Shown here piece by piece: positions 1 through 8,523 of a stretch of 64,000 nt of DNA. The notes under the pieces were generated by a model. The model had not been told where the DNA came from. It did not search any database and saw only the letters and a program-made list of their open reading frames with translations. The translations under genes were made by a program, and so were the position numbers. The stretch is from an uncultured Alphaproteobacteria bacterium. Its GTDB lineage: Bacteria; Pseudomonadota; Alphaproteobacteria; CAAHEQ01; UBA3637. The stretch lies in assembly GCA_934202735.1 (NCBI GenBank), contig CAKPYH010000002.1, positions 238,966 to 302,965 of the forward strand, given 5' to 3'. Each line of letters begins with the position of its first letter. Position 1 is the first letter of the stretch.

Positions 1-1
1 T

Positions 2-277
2 TTGGTTCTTTCTTCTTCTTTGTTAGGAGAAATGAACGATAAAAAAGTGGGGCGCTACTTGAGCATTGCTAATGTTACCGCATTGGCGGTATTCACTCTA
101 TTAAAATGGGTAAATCCAAATCAAGTTACAAAAGACACATTTGTTGACTTTCAAAAACAAATGCATCAAGCCTATACGCAACAAATAAATGGCGATAAGA
201 ACTATACGATAACCGACATGGCAACGGCCCGGAAGATGATCCAAATGGCGCAAGGCGTCAAAAGGGCAGAAAGATAG
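2..277 (+). CDS. hypothetical protein, probably 5'-truncated by the window edge
   Basis: The reading frame is open to the first base of the window, so this is probably the C-terminal part of a longer protein; the TTG at position 2 is only the first possible start and an in-frame ATG lies at 32. The visible part has a hydrophobic stretch near residues 22-36 that could be a membrane helix, then a polar lysine/glutamine-rich tail. No family recognised. It ends just before a hairpin terminator. Confidence 0.45.
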   Translation: MVLSSSLLGEMNDKKVGRYLSIANVTALAVFTLLKWVNPNQVTKDTFVDFQKQMHQAYTQQINGDKNYTITDMATARKMIQMAQGVKRAER

Positions 278-299
278 GTCATTTTGGCTTGGATTTATG

Positions 300-334
300 A
301 AAAGCCCGTCGGTGTGAAACGGTGGGCTTTTTTG
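300..334 (+). terminator. rho-independent terminator
   Basis: AAAGCCC (301-307) pairs with GGGCTTT (325-331) and is followed by a T run. It lies about 25 bases after the stop of the partial first gene and separates it from alr. Confidence 0.7.
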
Positions 335-544
335 TTGGGAGAAGAAAATGTTGCATTTCGGAAAAATGAATTTCGTACGATAGGACAAAAAAGCCTGTTC
401 CATTCTGTGGAGCAAGAATAATTCAAACAAGTGCAACACCATTGGAAATTGGTGGCACAGATGCCCTTCGGTATCCCCGTTGAATCCCCGGCCGAAAAAG
501 AATTTGTCCCCCTGAAAGAACGCTTTATCATGATAAAGGAATAA
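335..544 (+). pseudogene. possible gene remnant with an in-frame stop
   Basis: One frame from TTG 335 reads about 28 codons, meets TAA at 419-421, then continues open to TAA at 542-544, five bases before alr. The second half (codons such as HHWKLVAQMPFGIPVE) looks protein-like. This could be a degraded small gene or chance. No ribosome binding site is evident for the second half, and no family is recognised. Confidence 0.2.
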
Positions 545-548
545 CAAT

Positions 549-1634
549 ATGAATACACTCCCCCGCTTGCAAATTGATTTGAACGGTATCTTACACAATT
601 ATCGGACCTTTGCCGCCGCCCGTGCCTATGCCGACACCGTAATGGCCGCCGTTGTCAAAGATAATGCCTACGGCCTGGGGGTCCGGGCCGTTGCAGATAT
701 CCTTTACCGCAACGGTTGTCGGACTTTTTTTGTGGCCCACGGCACGGAAGGCAGTGAGGTCCGAACGGTGGCTCCGCAGGCCGATATTTATGTCTTGCAA
801 GGCTACGGCCGGGATACCCGTGATCATTTTATCCGTAGCAACCTGATTCCCGTTTTGAACACACCTGCTCAAATATCTCTGTGGCATCAGGATCAACCCA
901 ATCAACAACGGCCGGCCTTACAGGTGGAAACCGGATTAAACCGATTGGGCCTGACGGCGACACAGGTGGCAACCATGACAGAAACCGAACGCAACACCTT
1001 TGGGCTCATCCTTTCTCATTTGGCCTGTGCGGACAATCCGGCCCACCCGCAAAACCAAGAACAACGACAAGCCTTTCAACAGATCCGCACCCTGTTTCCC
1101 CACGCCCAGTATTCACTAGCAGCGTCTGACGGTTTTCTGTTAGGCAAAACCTATCAGTTTCATATTGTGCGTTTAGGGGCCGTTTTGTATGGTCTCAACC
1201 CTGTCCCCCATGCAAGCCTGCATAGCCAAAATGTCGTGCAATTCAGTGCCCCTGTCTTGCGTGTATGCTCGGTTCCCGGCGGTGCGGCCATTGGTTATGG
1301 TGCCGACTATATCACCCCCGCACCCCGCCGTATTGCCACACTTTCCGTAGGCTACGGCGATGGTGTTTTCCGTTCTTTCTTTCCGCAGGGCCGCCTTTGG
1401 TTTAATACACCGGCCGGTTGGATAGATGCCCCCGTTGCGGGTCGTATTTCTATGGATAACCTGATGTGCGATATAACCGATATACCCCCCGAATATGTCA
1501 AAGAAGGAGATTGGGGCTATTTGATCTATGACGGATGGACGGCCGATGAGATGGCCGCCACCTGTGGCACAATCGGGTATGAAGTCCTGAGTGCTATCGG
1601 CCACGGCATTCGGGCACAACGCACATATATTTAA
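549..1634 (+). CDS. alr: alanine racemase
   Basis: PLP-dependent enzyme interconverting L- and D-alanine, supplying D-Ala for peptidoglycan. The N-terminal TIM barrel carries the PLP-lysine motif AVVKDNAYGLG (Lys37). The C-terminal domain has AIGYGADY (catalytic Tyr250), the VGYGDG turn and the ISMDNLMCDIT segment that binds the substrate carboxylate. The 361-residue length is normal. The start at ATG 549 gives the usual N-terminus beginning just before the first barrel strand; upstream AAAGGAATAAC is a plausible ribosome binding site. Apparently monocistronic, followed by the tRNA-Gln promoter. Confidence 0.95.
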   Translation: MNTLPRLQIDLNGILHNYRTFAAARAYADTVMAAVVKDNAYGLGVRAVADILYRNGCRTFFVAHGTEGSEVRTVAPQADIYVLQGYGRDTRDHFIRSNLIPVLNTPAQISLWHQDQPNQQRPALQVETGLNRLGLTATQVATMTETERNTFGLILSHLACADNPAHPQNQEQRQAFQQIRTLFPHAQYSLAASDGFLLGKTYQFHIVRLGAVLYGLNPVPHASLHSQNVVQFSAPVLRVCSVPGGAAIGYGADYITPAPRRIATLSVGYGDGVFRSFFPQGRLWFNTPAGWIDAPVAGRISMDNLMCDITDIPPEYVKEGDWGYLIYDGWTADEMAATCGTIGYEVLSAIGHGIRAQRTYI

Positions 1635-1653
1635 CAAATTTTAAAAATTTATG

Positions 1654-1681
1654 TTGATTTTTGAATCAAAATGTGCATAAT
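1654..1681 (+). promoter_or_regulatory. sigma70-type promoter of tRNA-Gln
   Basis: TTGATT (1654-1659), 16-bp spacer, CATAAT (1676-1681), placed 16 bp before the mature tRNA 5' end. Confidence 0.6.
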
Positions 1682-1697
1682 AGAGCACATACCCTGA

Positions 1698-1771
1698 TGG
1701 GCTATCGTCTAATGGTAGGACAGCGGATTCTGATTCCGTCAGTCTTGGTTCGAGTCCAGGTAGCCCAGCCA
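1698..1771 (+). tRNA. tRNA-Gln (anticodon CTG)
   Basis: The acceptor stem TGGGCTA (1698-1704) pairs with TAGCCCA (1761-1767) and the encoded tail is GCCA. The D-arm is normal, the anticodon stem GCGGA/TCCGT encloses the loop TTCTGAT with anticodon CTG, and the T-arm is CTTGGTTCGAGTCCAGG. Its 3' part is duplicated at 3450 (see repeat entries), so it served as an integration site. Confidence 0.93.
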
Positions 1772-1823
1772 CTTACCCAGATTATCTTGTTGAAATTAAA
1801 TATAATAAAGATAAAGAAAAAAT
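1755..1823 (+). repeat. direct repeat, tRNA-side copy (attL-like)
   Basis: These 69 bp, from inside the T-arm of tRNA-Gln through the acceptor stem and about 50 bp beyond, recur at 3450-3518 with only two mismatches (1803/3498 and 1811/3506). The pattern fits the duplicated attachment site left by site-specific integration into a tRNA 3' end. Confidence 0.85.
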
Positions 1824-1843
1824 TAAATCAAAAAGTTGATATA

Positions 1844-2059
1844 ATGGATATAGAGGCAGAACAGACGGAATTTCATAATGTAATGAAAAAACTCATTATA
1901 AATAGATATAGTTCTATTGCTTTTTATATAAACACAGAAAATTTGAAAAATACTATTACACCACAGGAATATATAAAAGAGATACAATCACACTGTAAAA
2001 CAATAGCTTATGATGAGATGCATGGAAAGGAGATAACATTTGATGGTAGGGACAGATAA
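1844..2059 (+). CDS. hypothetical 71-residue island protein
   Basis: Small A+T-rich ORF starting at ATG 1844, just beyond the tRNA-side repeat. Its 3' end overlaps the following Nudix-like gene by 17 bases, which suggests translational coupling. The predicted protein is mixed helical and polar, with no membrane segment or recognisable domain. The ribosome binding site is weak. A longer frame extending upstream would run through the tRNA and is not believable. Confidence 0.45.
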   Translation: MDIEAEQTEFHNVMKKLIINRYSSIAFYINTENLKNTITPQEYIKEIQSHCKTIAYDEMHGKEITFDGRDR

Positions 2060-2606
2060 TCATCATCTACAGATACAAGGATCAGAAGGAATAATATTAC
2101 ATAAAGGCAATATTGTTCTCGGTATGCAAAAACAGAAAAGATGGTATACCTTATCTAATGATGAACGAGCAGCAATCATAAAAACAATAGGTGGACAAGT
2201 CTCAGATTCTGATAAAAATGATACTAGAATAACTCTGTTTCGGGAAATAACCGAAGAAATAAAAGGTTTAAAATCTCAAGATATAACTATAAGCCAAAAG
2301 CCTATTTTTACAAAGAAAGTTCGAATGAACGCAATAAATCCGTACGAACAAACGTCAAATTTAACCATGGAAGCAGATTTTTATTTTGTAAAAATTAGTA
2401 AAAAAATAAAAATTTTTCCAAACGATTTGCCCGCATTATTAGAAATTCCAATCAATGCCTTGATAAAATTAGAATTTTGCAACAATATAGATTTAGATAA
2501 TTTACGCAAATTTTTGATTTTAAATCAACCAAATGATATTAATCTGCCAAAGCGTTGCGCCCTTATGATCCCTAATGAAGTAAAAGACTTTATTAAAGAA
2601 TTGTAA
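2043..2606 (+). CDS. divergent Nudix-like hydrolase
   Basis: Residues 50-76 resemble a Nudix box: a GG pair (50-51) and REITEE (67-72) match the RExxEE core that binds metal. The first half of the box (G-x5-E) is altered, with a polar insertion, so activity is uncertain. Residues 12-30 (GIILHKGNIVLGMQ) look like the typical first Nudix strands. Family members hydrolyse nucleoside diphosphate derivatives; no substrate can be assigned here. The start is ATG 2043, or TTG 2040, which lies closer to the AAGGAG at 2028-2033. Island cargo, A+T-rich. Confidence 0.55.
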   Translation: MVGTDNHHLQIQGSEGIILHKGNIVLGMQKQKRWYTLSNDERAAIIKTIGGQVSDSDKNDTRITLFREITEEIKGLKSQDITISQKPIFTKKVRMNAINPYEQTSNLTMEADFYFVKISKKIKIFPNDLPALLEIPINALIKLEFCNNIDLDNLRKFLILNQPNDINLPKRCALMIPNEVKDFIKEL

Positions 2607-2621
2607 GAAAATATATTCATT

Positions 2622-3203
2622 TTATATAGAGTTTATTGTATTAAAAATCGAACTACCTTTTGATTTATCCCAGGAAAATATTTCCGTATTTTTTATTCTA
2701 ATATCTAAAAAGTGTTTTTCAAATTCGGCTTGGTTAAAATTGTTTCGATTGGCCGCATAATATATTGTCATTCTGATAACACCACCATGCGTAACAATTA
2801 ATGTATTTTGACATTCATCCAATTCGTCAAAGAAAGATTTAACTCTTTTATACAGATTCGCTAAAGATTCTGCATGAAATTCGTCGGGATGATGATTAAA
2901 AATATTCCATGTTTCATCCGATATATGATTTGACAGCATCCCTTGCAAATCACCAAAATTTATTTCCCGTAATCTGGTATCGAAGGTAATAGAACGGGAT
3001 AAAAAACGGTTAATTATTTCTGCCGTTTCTTTAGCCCGTAATAAATCTGAAGAAATGATTTTATCTATTTTAATTGAGACCAGTTTTTCCCCGGAAAGGA
3101 ATGCTTCGTGTCTTCCTGTAGCATCAAGAGAAATATCAGCGTGTCCCTGTAATCTGCGTACCGCATTCCAATTGGTTTGTCCATGCCTGACTAAATAAAT
3201 CAT
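2622..3203 (-). CDS. histidine phosphatase family protein (phosphoglycerate mutase-like)
   Basis: The N-terminus MIYLVRHGQTNWN carries the phosphorylated histidine motif (Arg6-His7-Gly8), and a second conserved histidine lies in IVTHGGVIR near residue 150. Length (193 residues) fits the cobalamin/phosphoglycerate-type branch of the histidine phosphatase superfamily. The start at 3203 removes a non-homologous extension and puts the RHG motif at its usual place. Convergent with the Nudix-like gene and inside the tRNA-Gln island, so it is probably transferred cargo. Substrate unknown. Confidence 0.8.
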   Translation of the reverse strand: MIYLVRHGQTNWNAVRRLQGHADISLDATGRHEAFLSGEKLVSIKIDKIISSDLLRAKETAEIINRFLSRSITFDTRLREINFGDLQGMLSNHISDETWNIFNHHPDEFHAESLANLYKRVKSFFDELDECQNTLIVTHGGVIRMTIYYAANRNNFNQAEFEKHFLDIRIKNTEIFSWDKSKGSSIFNTINSI

Positions 3204-3354
3204 GTTTATTTTTACCTTCAAATAGAAATATACCAAAATAAGAATAAAAAAACAAATAAAATTTATACAAACTTACAATCTAATCACGAATTTTATAAAA
3301 TAATTCACTTTCTTAAAAAAATCCAAAGACGATCTTGACATTGATCGAAAAATG

Positions 3355-3387
3355 TGTCACAGTCGAGCGGTACAGGTGACTGTGACA
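3355..3387. repeat. perfect 10-bp inverted repeat near the island's right end
   Basis: TGTCACAGTC (3355-3364) and GACTGTGACA (3378-3387) with a 13-base loop, 63 bp inside the right-hand direct repeat. It could be a recombinase or regulator binding site or a transcript hairpin; there is no T run. Confidence 0.55.
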
Positions 3388-3449
3388 GAATTTTGTCTAA
3401 CGCAAAAAACGTTGCCGAACAATAGGATATTTCGGGGTTCCCGGTGGTT

Positions 3450-3518
3450 TCCAGGTAGCCCAGCCACTTACCCAGATTATCTTGTTGAAATTAAATACAA
3501 TAAAGGTAAAGAAAAAAT
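3450..3518 (+). repeat. direct repeat, distal copy (attR-like) with a partial tRNA-Gln 3' end
   Basis: Second copy of the 69-bp sequence at 1755-1823. It holds the last 18 bases of the T-arm and acceptor stem plus the downstream sequence up to the start codon of the GNAT gene. The sequence left of 3450 is unrelated to tRNA, so this is a fragment and not a second tRNA gene. Confidence 0.85.
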
Positions 3519-4044
3519 GATTTTTCCGACACAAATGGAACTGGATAACCTGATATTAAAGAAACCGTCCACGGAATTTGCAGGACAAGTGGCCGACTTG
3601 GTTCTGCGTAATCAGGAAGAGTTTAAATTTATTCCCTGGACACGCGGTTACACAACTGTCTCAAAAGCGGAAGAAAACCTGAAATCAATGGCAGAAAAAT
3701 GGGAAAAATTAAGCATTACCTACTTTATATTCAAAGCGGAAAAATTAATCGGCTATGCGGGTCTTCATGTGCGGGATGCCAAACAGGTTGCCGAAATCAG
3801 TTATTATTTGGACAAAGATTATACCGGACACGGATACATTACAGAGATGATTAAAAAACTGCAACAAATGTTTTTTGAACAAGGCGGTCATCGCTGTGAA
3901 ATCTTTTGTAATGAGACAAATAAGCGGTCTTGTGCCGTTGCCGAAAGATTAAACTATCGTTTGGACGGCACAATGCGGGAATATGAATTGATGGACGGCG
4001 TTTATCAGGGCGTTCGCATTTATTCCAAATTATCAACGGATTAA
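3517..4044 (+). CDS. GNAT family N-acetyltransferase (RimJ/RimL type)
   Basis: The 175-residue protein has the GNAT layout: residues around 66-80 (FKAEKLIGYAGLHV) form the central strands, then a beta strand with YLDKDYTGHGYITE, in which the acetyl-CoA pyrophosphate loop R/Q-x-x-G-x-G/A is seen as YTGHGY, and a C-terminal AERLNYRLDG segment typical of RimJ/RimL relatives. The acceptor is unknown. ATG 3517 lies inside the distal repeat, with AAAGGT upstream as ribosome binding site. Before island insertion it would have been the first gene after tRNA-Gln. Confidence 0.82.
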   Translation: MIFPTQMELDNLILKKPSTEFAGQVADLVLRNQEEFKFIPWTRGYTTVSKAEENLKSMAEKWEKLSITYFIFKAEKLIGYAGLHVRDAKQVAEISYYLDKDYTGHGYITEMIKKLQQMFFEQGGHRCEIFCNETNKRSCAVAERLNYRLDGTMREYELMDGVYQGVRIYSKLSTD

Positions 4045-4248
4045 TCATCCGTTAATTTATGCGCATCAGATTCTCTGCTTTACAGGTCATCGGGGTTTGA
4101 AATACTTTTTGTCTTACAATCACGTTTCTTCAATACACCTGATTTTTACGAAAATCAATACTTTTATTATGACGAAACAGCTGCCTGTCAACTCTATAAT
4201 GATATTTCAAAATTATATCATAATTTGGAAAATTGTTTTAAGCCATAG
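4045..4248 (+). pseudogene. open frame continuing past the GNAT stop codon; possible remnant
   Basis: The same frame stays open for 67 codons after the TAA at 4042-4044 and ends at TAG 4246-4248. The later part (for example FFNTPDFYENQYFYYDE) has protein-like composition. It may be the decayed tail of a longer gene or of a lost neighbour. No start or ribosome binding site is evident. The rest of the gap to 4293 holds nothing recognisable. Confidence 0.2.
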
Positions 4249-4293
4249 TTGAAAGAAAAATTGCAAATAATTTTTCACATCATGTTCTCCATT

Positions 4294-5025
4294 TTACTTA
4301 CATTCTAACCTGATTTCATAATCTTCTTGATTTTCTGCCAATCGTTTCTCTTCTTGAAAAATATATTCCACTTCCGCTGAGGTTAAAGGTCTTGTTTGAG
4401 AATCATTCAAATAGCAATAGGCTGATGGGATGAATCCATCAAGAGTGACATTTAATTTACCAGACCGATCATAATGATTCGCGATATAGAAAGCATGCTC
4501 TTTATCTAAATTTTTGGAAGAAATAGAAACTCTCTGCAAAACACCTGATGAGTTAAAATGTCTTCCTAAAACTATATTATTTTTCATTATAGTCTCGCTT
4601 TTTAACTGGCCATTCAGGTAAAAATATCTAAATTTGATTGCCTGGCCGTCTACAACAAAAGCCTCACTGATCAATACGTTTTTCCCATTTTCTTTACTCC
4701 AAAAGGCAGTATATCCGTCTACTTTTCCATTTTTTATCGTACGTATCTGTTTACTTGTTTCATCTTCAAGAACTATCGTTCCATTGATGGGACGTCGGTT
4801 TTTATCATAAAGTATTCCGTCTTTTGTATAATCTTGTTCTATATCATCTTCTTGAATAGTATTTAACTTGGTAAAATCAACTTGCATCGGTTTGAGAACG
4901 GGTGAAGATTTGTAGTTTTCTAATTCAATTAAATACTGATGATGTAATTTTTCTTTGTCTAATATCCCTGCTGTGGCATTCAAACCTACCAAACCCGTTA
5001 TCAGTATTGCCAATAAATTTATCAT
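4294..5025 (-). CDS. secreted MORN/YwqK-like repeat protein
   Basis: A short hydrophobic N-terminus (MINLLAILITGLVGLNATAG) looks like a signal peptide. The body contains repeated strand-turn units of the form 'G-x-x-x-G' (NGTIVLED, NGKVDGYTAFW, NGQLKSETIMKN, SGKLNVTLDG), as in MORN-variant or YwqK-type proteins. The role is unknown; such proteins are usually envelope-associated. The start at 5025 was chosen over TTG 5043 because AAAGGA lies 9 bases upstream of it. C-terminal region charged, with one Cys near the end. Confidence 0.5.
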   Translation of the reverse strand: MINLLAILITGLVGLNATAGILDKEKLHHQYLIELENYKSSPVLKPMQVDFTKLNTIQEDDIEQDYTKDGILYDKNRRPINGTIVLEDETSKQIRTIKNGKVDGYTAFWSKENGKNVLISEAFVVDGQAIKFRYFYLNGQLKSETIMKNNIVLGRHFNSSGVLQRVSISSKNLDKEHAFYIANHYDRSGKLNVTLDGFIPSAYCYLNDSQTRPLTSAEVEYIFQEEKRLAENQEDYEIRLECK

Positions 5026-5052
5026 ATCATACCGTCCTTTCAATAATAATCT

Positions 5053-6129
5053 CTAAACAATACCGCTTTCAAGCAAAGCGACGGTTTTATGTCCAGGATT
5101 GATTTCGGCTTGAACCCCGTAGGGCAAGATCAGTTGTGGCACCGTGTGGCCGTAATCCATATTTGTCACCACCGGCAAATCCGTACGACCAAATTCTTTC
5201 AGGCCTTTCAAAATCGCCTGATCAAACTCCGGGTATTTGGCTATCCAATTTTGTTCAGCCTCTTTTGTGGTAAACCGCTCAGTTCCCGGTCGCGCAAAGA
5301 GCAAGCCCGACAGACGTTCTAAAACACCTTGGGCCCCTAAATTGCGCATCCAATATAACACCCAATCGGCCGGCGGTTGTTCTTCGGAATCTTCCAAGAA
5401 TAAGATAGCCCCGTTAAAATCATCTAAATCCGGCCAGAGTTTTGTCCCTATAATCGTGTTCATCAAAACATCGGTACATCCGCCGATAAGGGGGCCGGAT
5501 ACCGTTTTGTCCCCTTGAATATAACGCCAAGGGGTCGTCGGAATACGTTCACGCTTTGGTGGGTTTTCTAAACCAAAGTCCACGTTTTCCACAATGAATT
5601 CTTTGCTTTCGGGAAGAATGCCGACAGGCTCGGTTGAAAATAAAGTCTTTTTGGTATTTTCAACCATAATGTCAGGAATGCCCCCGTTTTCCGCATAGCC
5701 GAACAAAAGGGACGGCGCATAAAATGTACCAAGGCCGGCCTTAAAGCACATCATGTGATTGACGGTTGTATCGGATAGGCCCATGAAAATCTTGGGGTTA
5801 TTACGGATTATTTCAAAATGTTTTTCCGCCATTAAAGGCAATAGCCGGATCGTATCATCACCACCGATATTGGTTAAAATCCCTTGAACTGCCGGATTTT
5901 CAAAGGCCCACATCATATCTTCCAAACGCCAATCAGGGTGATTATAGATTTCATCCCGCGAACATAAGGCATGTGGTGTCGGGATAACCTTGATGCCAAA
6001 GGATTCTTCTATTTGGCGGACACCTTGTTGATAGCGATTGGGAAACATACCGGCCGTACCGGACGATAAAGAAATACTGGCGATCGTATCGCCGGGGTGC
6101 AACGCTTTGGGTTTGATTAAAGGTCTCAT
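5053..6129 (-). CDS. S66 family LD-carboxypeptidase (muramoyltetrapeptide carboxypeptidase/MccF-like)
   Basis: Serine peptidase of the S66 family, which cleaves LD-bonds in murein tetrapeptides or, in the MccF branch, inactivates peptide-nucleotide antibiotics. The nucleophile elbow is MGLSDTT (Ser119), the acid is the Glu in LFLEDSEE, and the base is the His in DYGHTVPQ near the C-terminus. N-terminal HPGDTIASIS and the TNIGGDDT segment match the family. The start at 6129 (358 residues) has AAGGAAA upstream; the longer ATG at 6162 has no homologous extension. The location next to mltG supports a murein role. Confidence 0.83.
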   Translation of the reverse strand: MRPLIKPKALHPGDTIASISLSSGTAGMFPNRYQQGVRQIEESFGIKVIPTPHALCSRDEIYNHPDWRLEDMMWAFENPAVQGILTNIGGDDTIRLLPLMAEKHFEIIRNNPKIFMGLSDTTVNHMMCFKAGLGTFYAPSLLFGYAENGGIPDIMVENTKKTLFSTEPVGILPESKEFIVENVDFGLENPPKRERIPTTPWRYIQGDKTVSGPLIGGCTDVLMNTIIGTKLWPDLDDFNGAILFLEDSEEQPPADWVLYWMRNLGAQGVLERLSGLLFARPGTERFTTKEAEQNWIAKYPEFDQAILKGLKEFGRTDLPVVTNMDYGHTVPQLILPYGVQAEINPGHKTVALLESGIV

Positions 6130-6171
6130 GTGCTTTTCCTTTTCAAAATCAACCACCCCCACACAGATCCA

Positions 6172-7245
6172 TCAGTTTGTCGGGGCTACATTACGAATCG
6201 TATCGGGTAAAACCTGGGGCAGTGGCGTACCGACAGATATCCCCGTCTGACGGGCATTATCCAAGGACTTTTTATTACGCTTGGCCCGCCGCCACCGATT
6301 GACATTTTTTTGATGTTCGTCGTACGTTGCGGCAAAAACATGGCCACCGGTTCCATCGGCCACAAAGTAAATATCATCGGTCTGAATTGGATTAAACACT
6401 GCTTCCAAGGCCGCACGTCCCGGATTGGCAATCGGCCCTTCTGGCAGGCCGTAAATCACATAAGTATTATACGGATGTTGAATCTTCAAATCCTTATATG
6501 TCAAGGCCCGTTTCATATCCAACCGACCGTCCGTGACAGCATAAATAACAGTCGGATCGGACTGCAACCGAATTTTCTTTTTCAGGCGGTTTAAAAACAC
6601 CGCTGCAATACGGGGGCGTTCATCGGCCCGGGCCGTTTCTTTTTCTACAATAGATGCCATAATAACGGCCTCGGACGGTGAATTAAACGGCACTGATTTA
6701 TCCCGATTTTGCCACAACCGCTCCACCGTTTCGGACATAGCCGTTTCCATCCGGCGAATCAAGGATTCCTTGGTATCGCCGTATGAATAATTATACGTTT
6801 CCGGCAAGAGTGTCCCATTGCGGGGAATCGCCGATACTTCACCGGTCAATCCCTTGTACCGATCCATCAAAGCCACAATTTGTGCCGATGTCAACCCTTC
6901 GGGTGCAATAAAGCGACGGGCCACCGTTTGGCCTTGGGTCAAGATGTTCATGACCAACTTGGCACTGGCCCGCCGGGGAAAACTGTATTCGCCTGATTTG
7001 ATTTTCAAAGCATTTCCACTGGCCCGTACCCCCAGCTCAAAAATAGCGGGACTTTCAATCACGCCTTCGCGTTTTAAAAGTGTAGCCGTTTGTTTCAGGC
7101 TTTTGCCTTTGGGAATCACAACTTCTTTGGCTTCGGTCAACGGCCCGTCTTCCACAAACTGTGTGTATGTGGTCAAGACACTGCCCCCGATTAAGGACAC
7201 CCCGACAAAAAACAAAAAGAAATAGATCAGAACACTATGTCGCAT
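6172..7245 (-). CDS. mltG: endolytic murein transglycosylase
   Basis: YceG/MltG family: a single N-terminal membrane helix (residues 5-26), a LysM-like region (about 40-100), then the catalytic domain with MASIVEKET, where Glu201 corresponds to the essential glutamate, and FLNRLKKKIRLQSDPT. It cleaves nascent glycan strands at the inner membrane and is thought to terminate synthesis. The 357-residue length is normal. The stop codon abuts fabF upstream on the same strand (the genes touch at 7245/7246), an acpP-fabF-mltG order also familiar in other Proteobacteria. Confidence 0.93.
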   Translation of the reverse strand: MRHSVLIYFFLFFVGVSLIGGSVLTTYTQFVEDGPLTEAKEVVIPKGKSLKQTATLLKREGVIESPAIFELGVRASGNALKIKSGEYSFPRRASAKLVMNILTQGQTVARRFIAPEGLTSAQIVALMDRYKGLTGEVSAIPRNGTLLPETYNYSYGDTKESLIRRMETAMSETVERLWQNRDKSVPFNSPSEAVIMASIVEKETARADERPRIAAVFLNRLKKKIRLQSDPTVIYAVTDGRLDMKRALTYKDLKIQHPYNTYVIYGLPEGPIANPGRAALEAVFNPIQTDDIYFVADGTGGHVFAATYDEHQKNVNRWRRAKRNKKSLDNARQTGISVGTPLPQVLPDTIRNVAPTN

Positions 7246-8496
7246 TTAAACTTTCTTCAAAATTAAAGTACCATTGGTTCCACCGAAACCAAACGAATTG
7301 GACAAAGCTACCCGTACTTCTTTTTCCTGAGCCGTATTCGGTACCAAGTTAAAGCCGGCCGTTTCCGGTTCCGGATTTTCTAAATTGATGGTCGGCGGCA
7401 ATACACCCGTTTGAATGGACAGAGCCGAATAAATGGCTTCCACCGCGCCGGCCGCCCCCAACAAGTGCCCGGTACATGATTTTGTAGACGACATAGCCAC
7501 AGGCGCATCTCCGAAAATGGTTTTCACGGCATTAAACTCTACCATATCACCCAGCGGTGTTGATGTTCCGTGTGCGTTGATATAATCCACATCTGACGGA
7601 TTTAATCCGGCGCGTCGCAAAGCCGTTTGCATAGACCGCAATCCGCCATTACCGCCAGGGGCCGTGATATGATGGGCATCGCCGGTCATCGCATACCCGA
7701 CCACTTCTGCATAAATCTTGGCACCGCGGGCACGGGCATGTTCGTATTCTTCCAGGACAACGGCTCCGGCCCCTTCCCCCATCACAAAACCATCGCGACC
7801 CGTATCCCACGGCCGACAAGACCGTTCAGGAGTCTCATTATAGTGTGTAGACAAGGCATGAGCCTGCATAAATCCGCCGACACCACAGGGGCAAATCGCG
7901 GCTTCAGCACCACCGGCTATCATGACATCTGCTTCATCGGCCAAAATAATGCGCGCCGCGTCCCCAATCGCATGGGTCCCGGTGGCACAGGCCGTCACAA
8001 CGGCATGCGCAGGGCCCTTCAAATGGTACTTAATGGAAACATGTCCCGCAATTAAATTGATCAAAGCCGAGGGAATAAAGAACGGTGATAACCGGCGTGG
8101 ACCTTGTTTATCAATCACTAAGGCCCCATTGGCTATGGTTTGGACACCGCCGATACCGGACCCCATCAAAACACCGCTGCGTTCCATATCTTGTTCGGTT
8201 TGGGGAACATAGCCGGAATCTTCCATAGCATCTATGGCCGCCGTTAGACCGTATAATATAAACGGGTCAACATGCCGTTGTTCTTTGGGCGATAAAACCG
8301 TATTCGGGTCAAAGGTCCCCGCAGTCGTCCCGACGGGTACCTGACCGGCAACTTGCGAGGTATAATCCGATACATCAAACGATTGAATACGGGAAATGCC
8401 CGACACCCCGGCCGTCAATTTATCCCAATTCGTTTTAATCCCGCGTCCCAAAGGCGTCAACAGCCCCATACCCGTCATTACAACCCGTCTTGCCAT
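7246..8496 (-). CDS. fabF: 3-oxoacyl-[acyl-carrier-protein] synthase II
   Basis: Condensing enzyme of fatty-acid elongation, using malonyl-ACP. The catalytic triad is visible: Cys170 in VTACATGTH, His309 in INAHGTSTPLGD and His344 in SCTGHLLGAAG. The terminal NSFGFGGTNGTLILKK is the family's glycine-rich end. 416 residues, normal. It follows acpP on the same strand, with a long hairpin in the 89-bp gap, and directly abuts mltG. Confidence 0.96.
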   Translation of the reverse strand: MARRVVMTGMGLLTPLGRGIKTNWDKLTAGVSGISRIQSFDVSDYTSQVAGQVPVGTTAGTFDPNTVLSPKEQRHVDPFILYGLTAAIDAMEDSGYVPQTEQDMERSGVLMGSGIGGVQTIANGALVIDKQGPRRLSPFFIPSALINLIAGHVSIKYHLKGPAHAVVTACATGTHAIGDAARIILADEADVMIAGGAEAAICPCGVGGFMQAHALSTHYNETPERSCRPWDTGRDGFVMGEGAGAVVLEEYEHARARGAKIYAEVVGYAMTGDAHHITAPGGNGGLRSMQTALRRAGLNPSDVDYINAHGTSTPLGDMVEFNAVKTIFGDAPVAMSSTKSCTGHLLGAAGAVEAIYSALSIQTGVLPPTINLENPEPETAGFNLVPNTAQEKEVRVALSNSFGFGGTNGTLILKKV

Positions 8497-8523
8497 ATTT
8501 TCAGTTCCTTGTAAATAAAATTG

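Larger units (their letters stand above)
1772..3449. mobile_element. small integrated island in tRNA-Gln
   Basis: Visibly A+T-rich DNA bounded by the 69-bp direct repeat. Removing one repeat unit plus this segment would place the GNAT gene (3517) directly downstream of the tRNA with an intact leader, which looks like the ancestral order. Cargo is a short ORF, a Nudix-like protein and a histidine phosphatase. No integrase is present, so the element is a remnant, is moved in trans, or arose by another duplication mechanism. Confidence 0.7.

Noticed and set aside
1661..1843. Upstream extension of the island's first small ORF through tRNA-Gln
   Set aside because: It would translate the tRNA gene; the ATG at 1844 is a far better start.
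3450..3466. Second tRNA-Gln gene
   Set aside because: Only the T-arm end and acceptor 3' strand are present; sequence to the left has no D-arm or anticodon arm.
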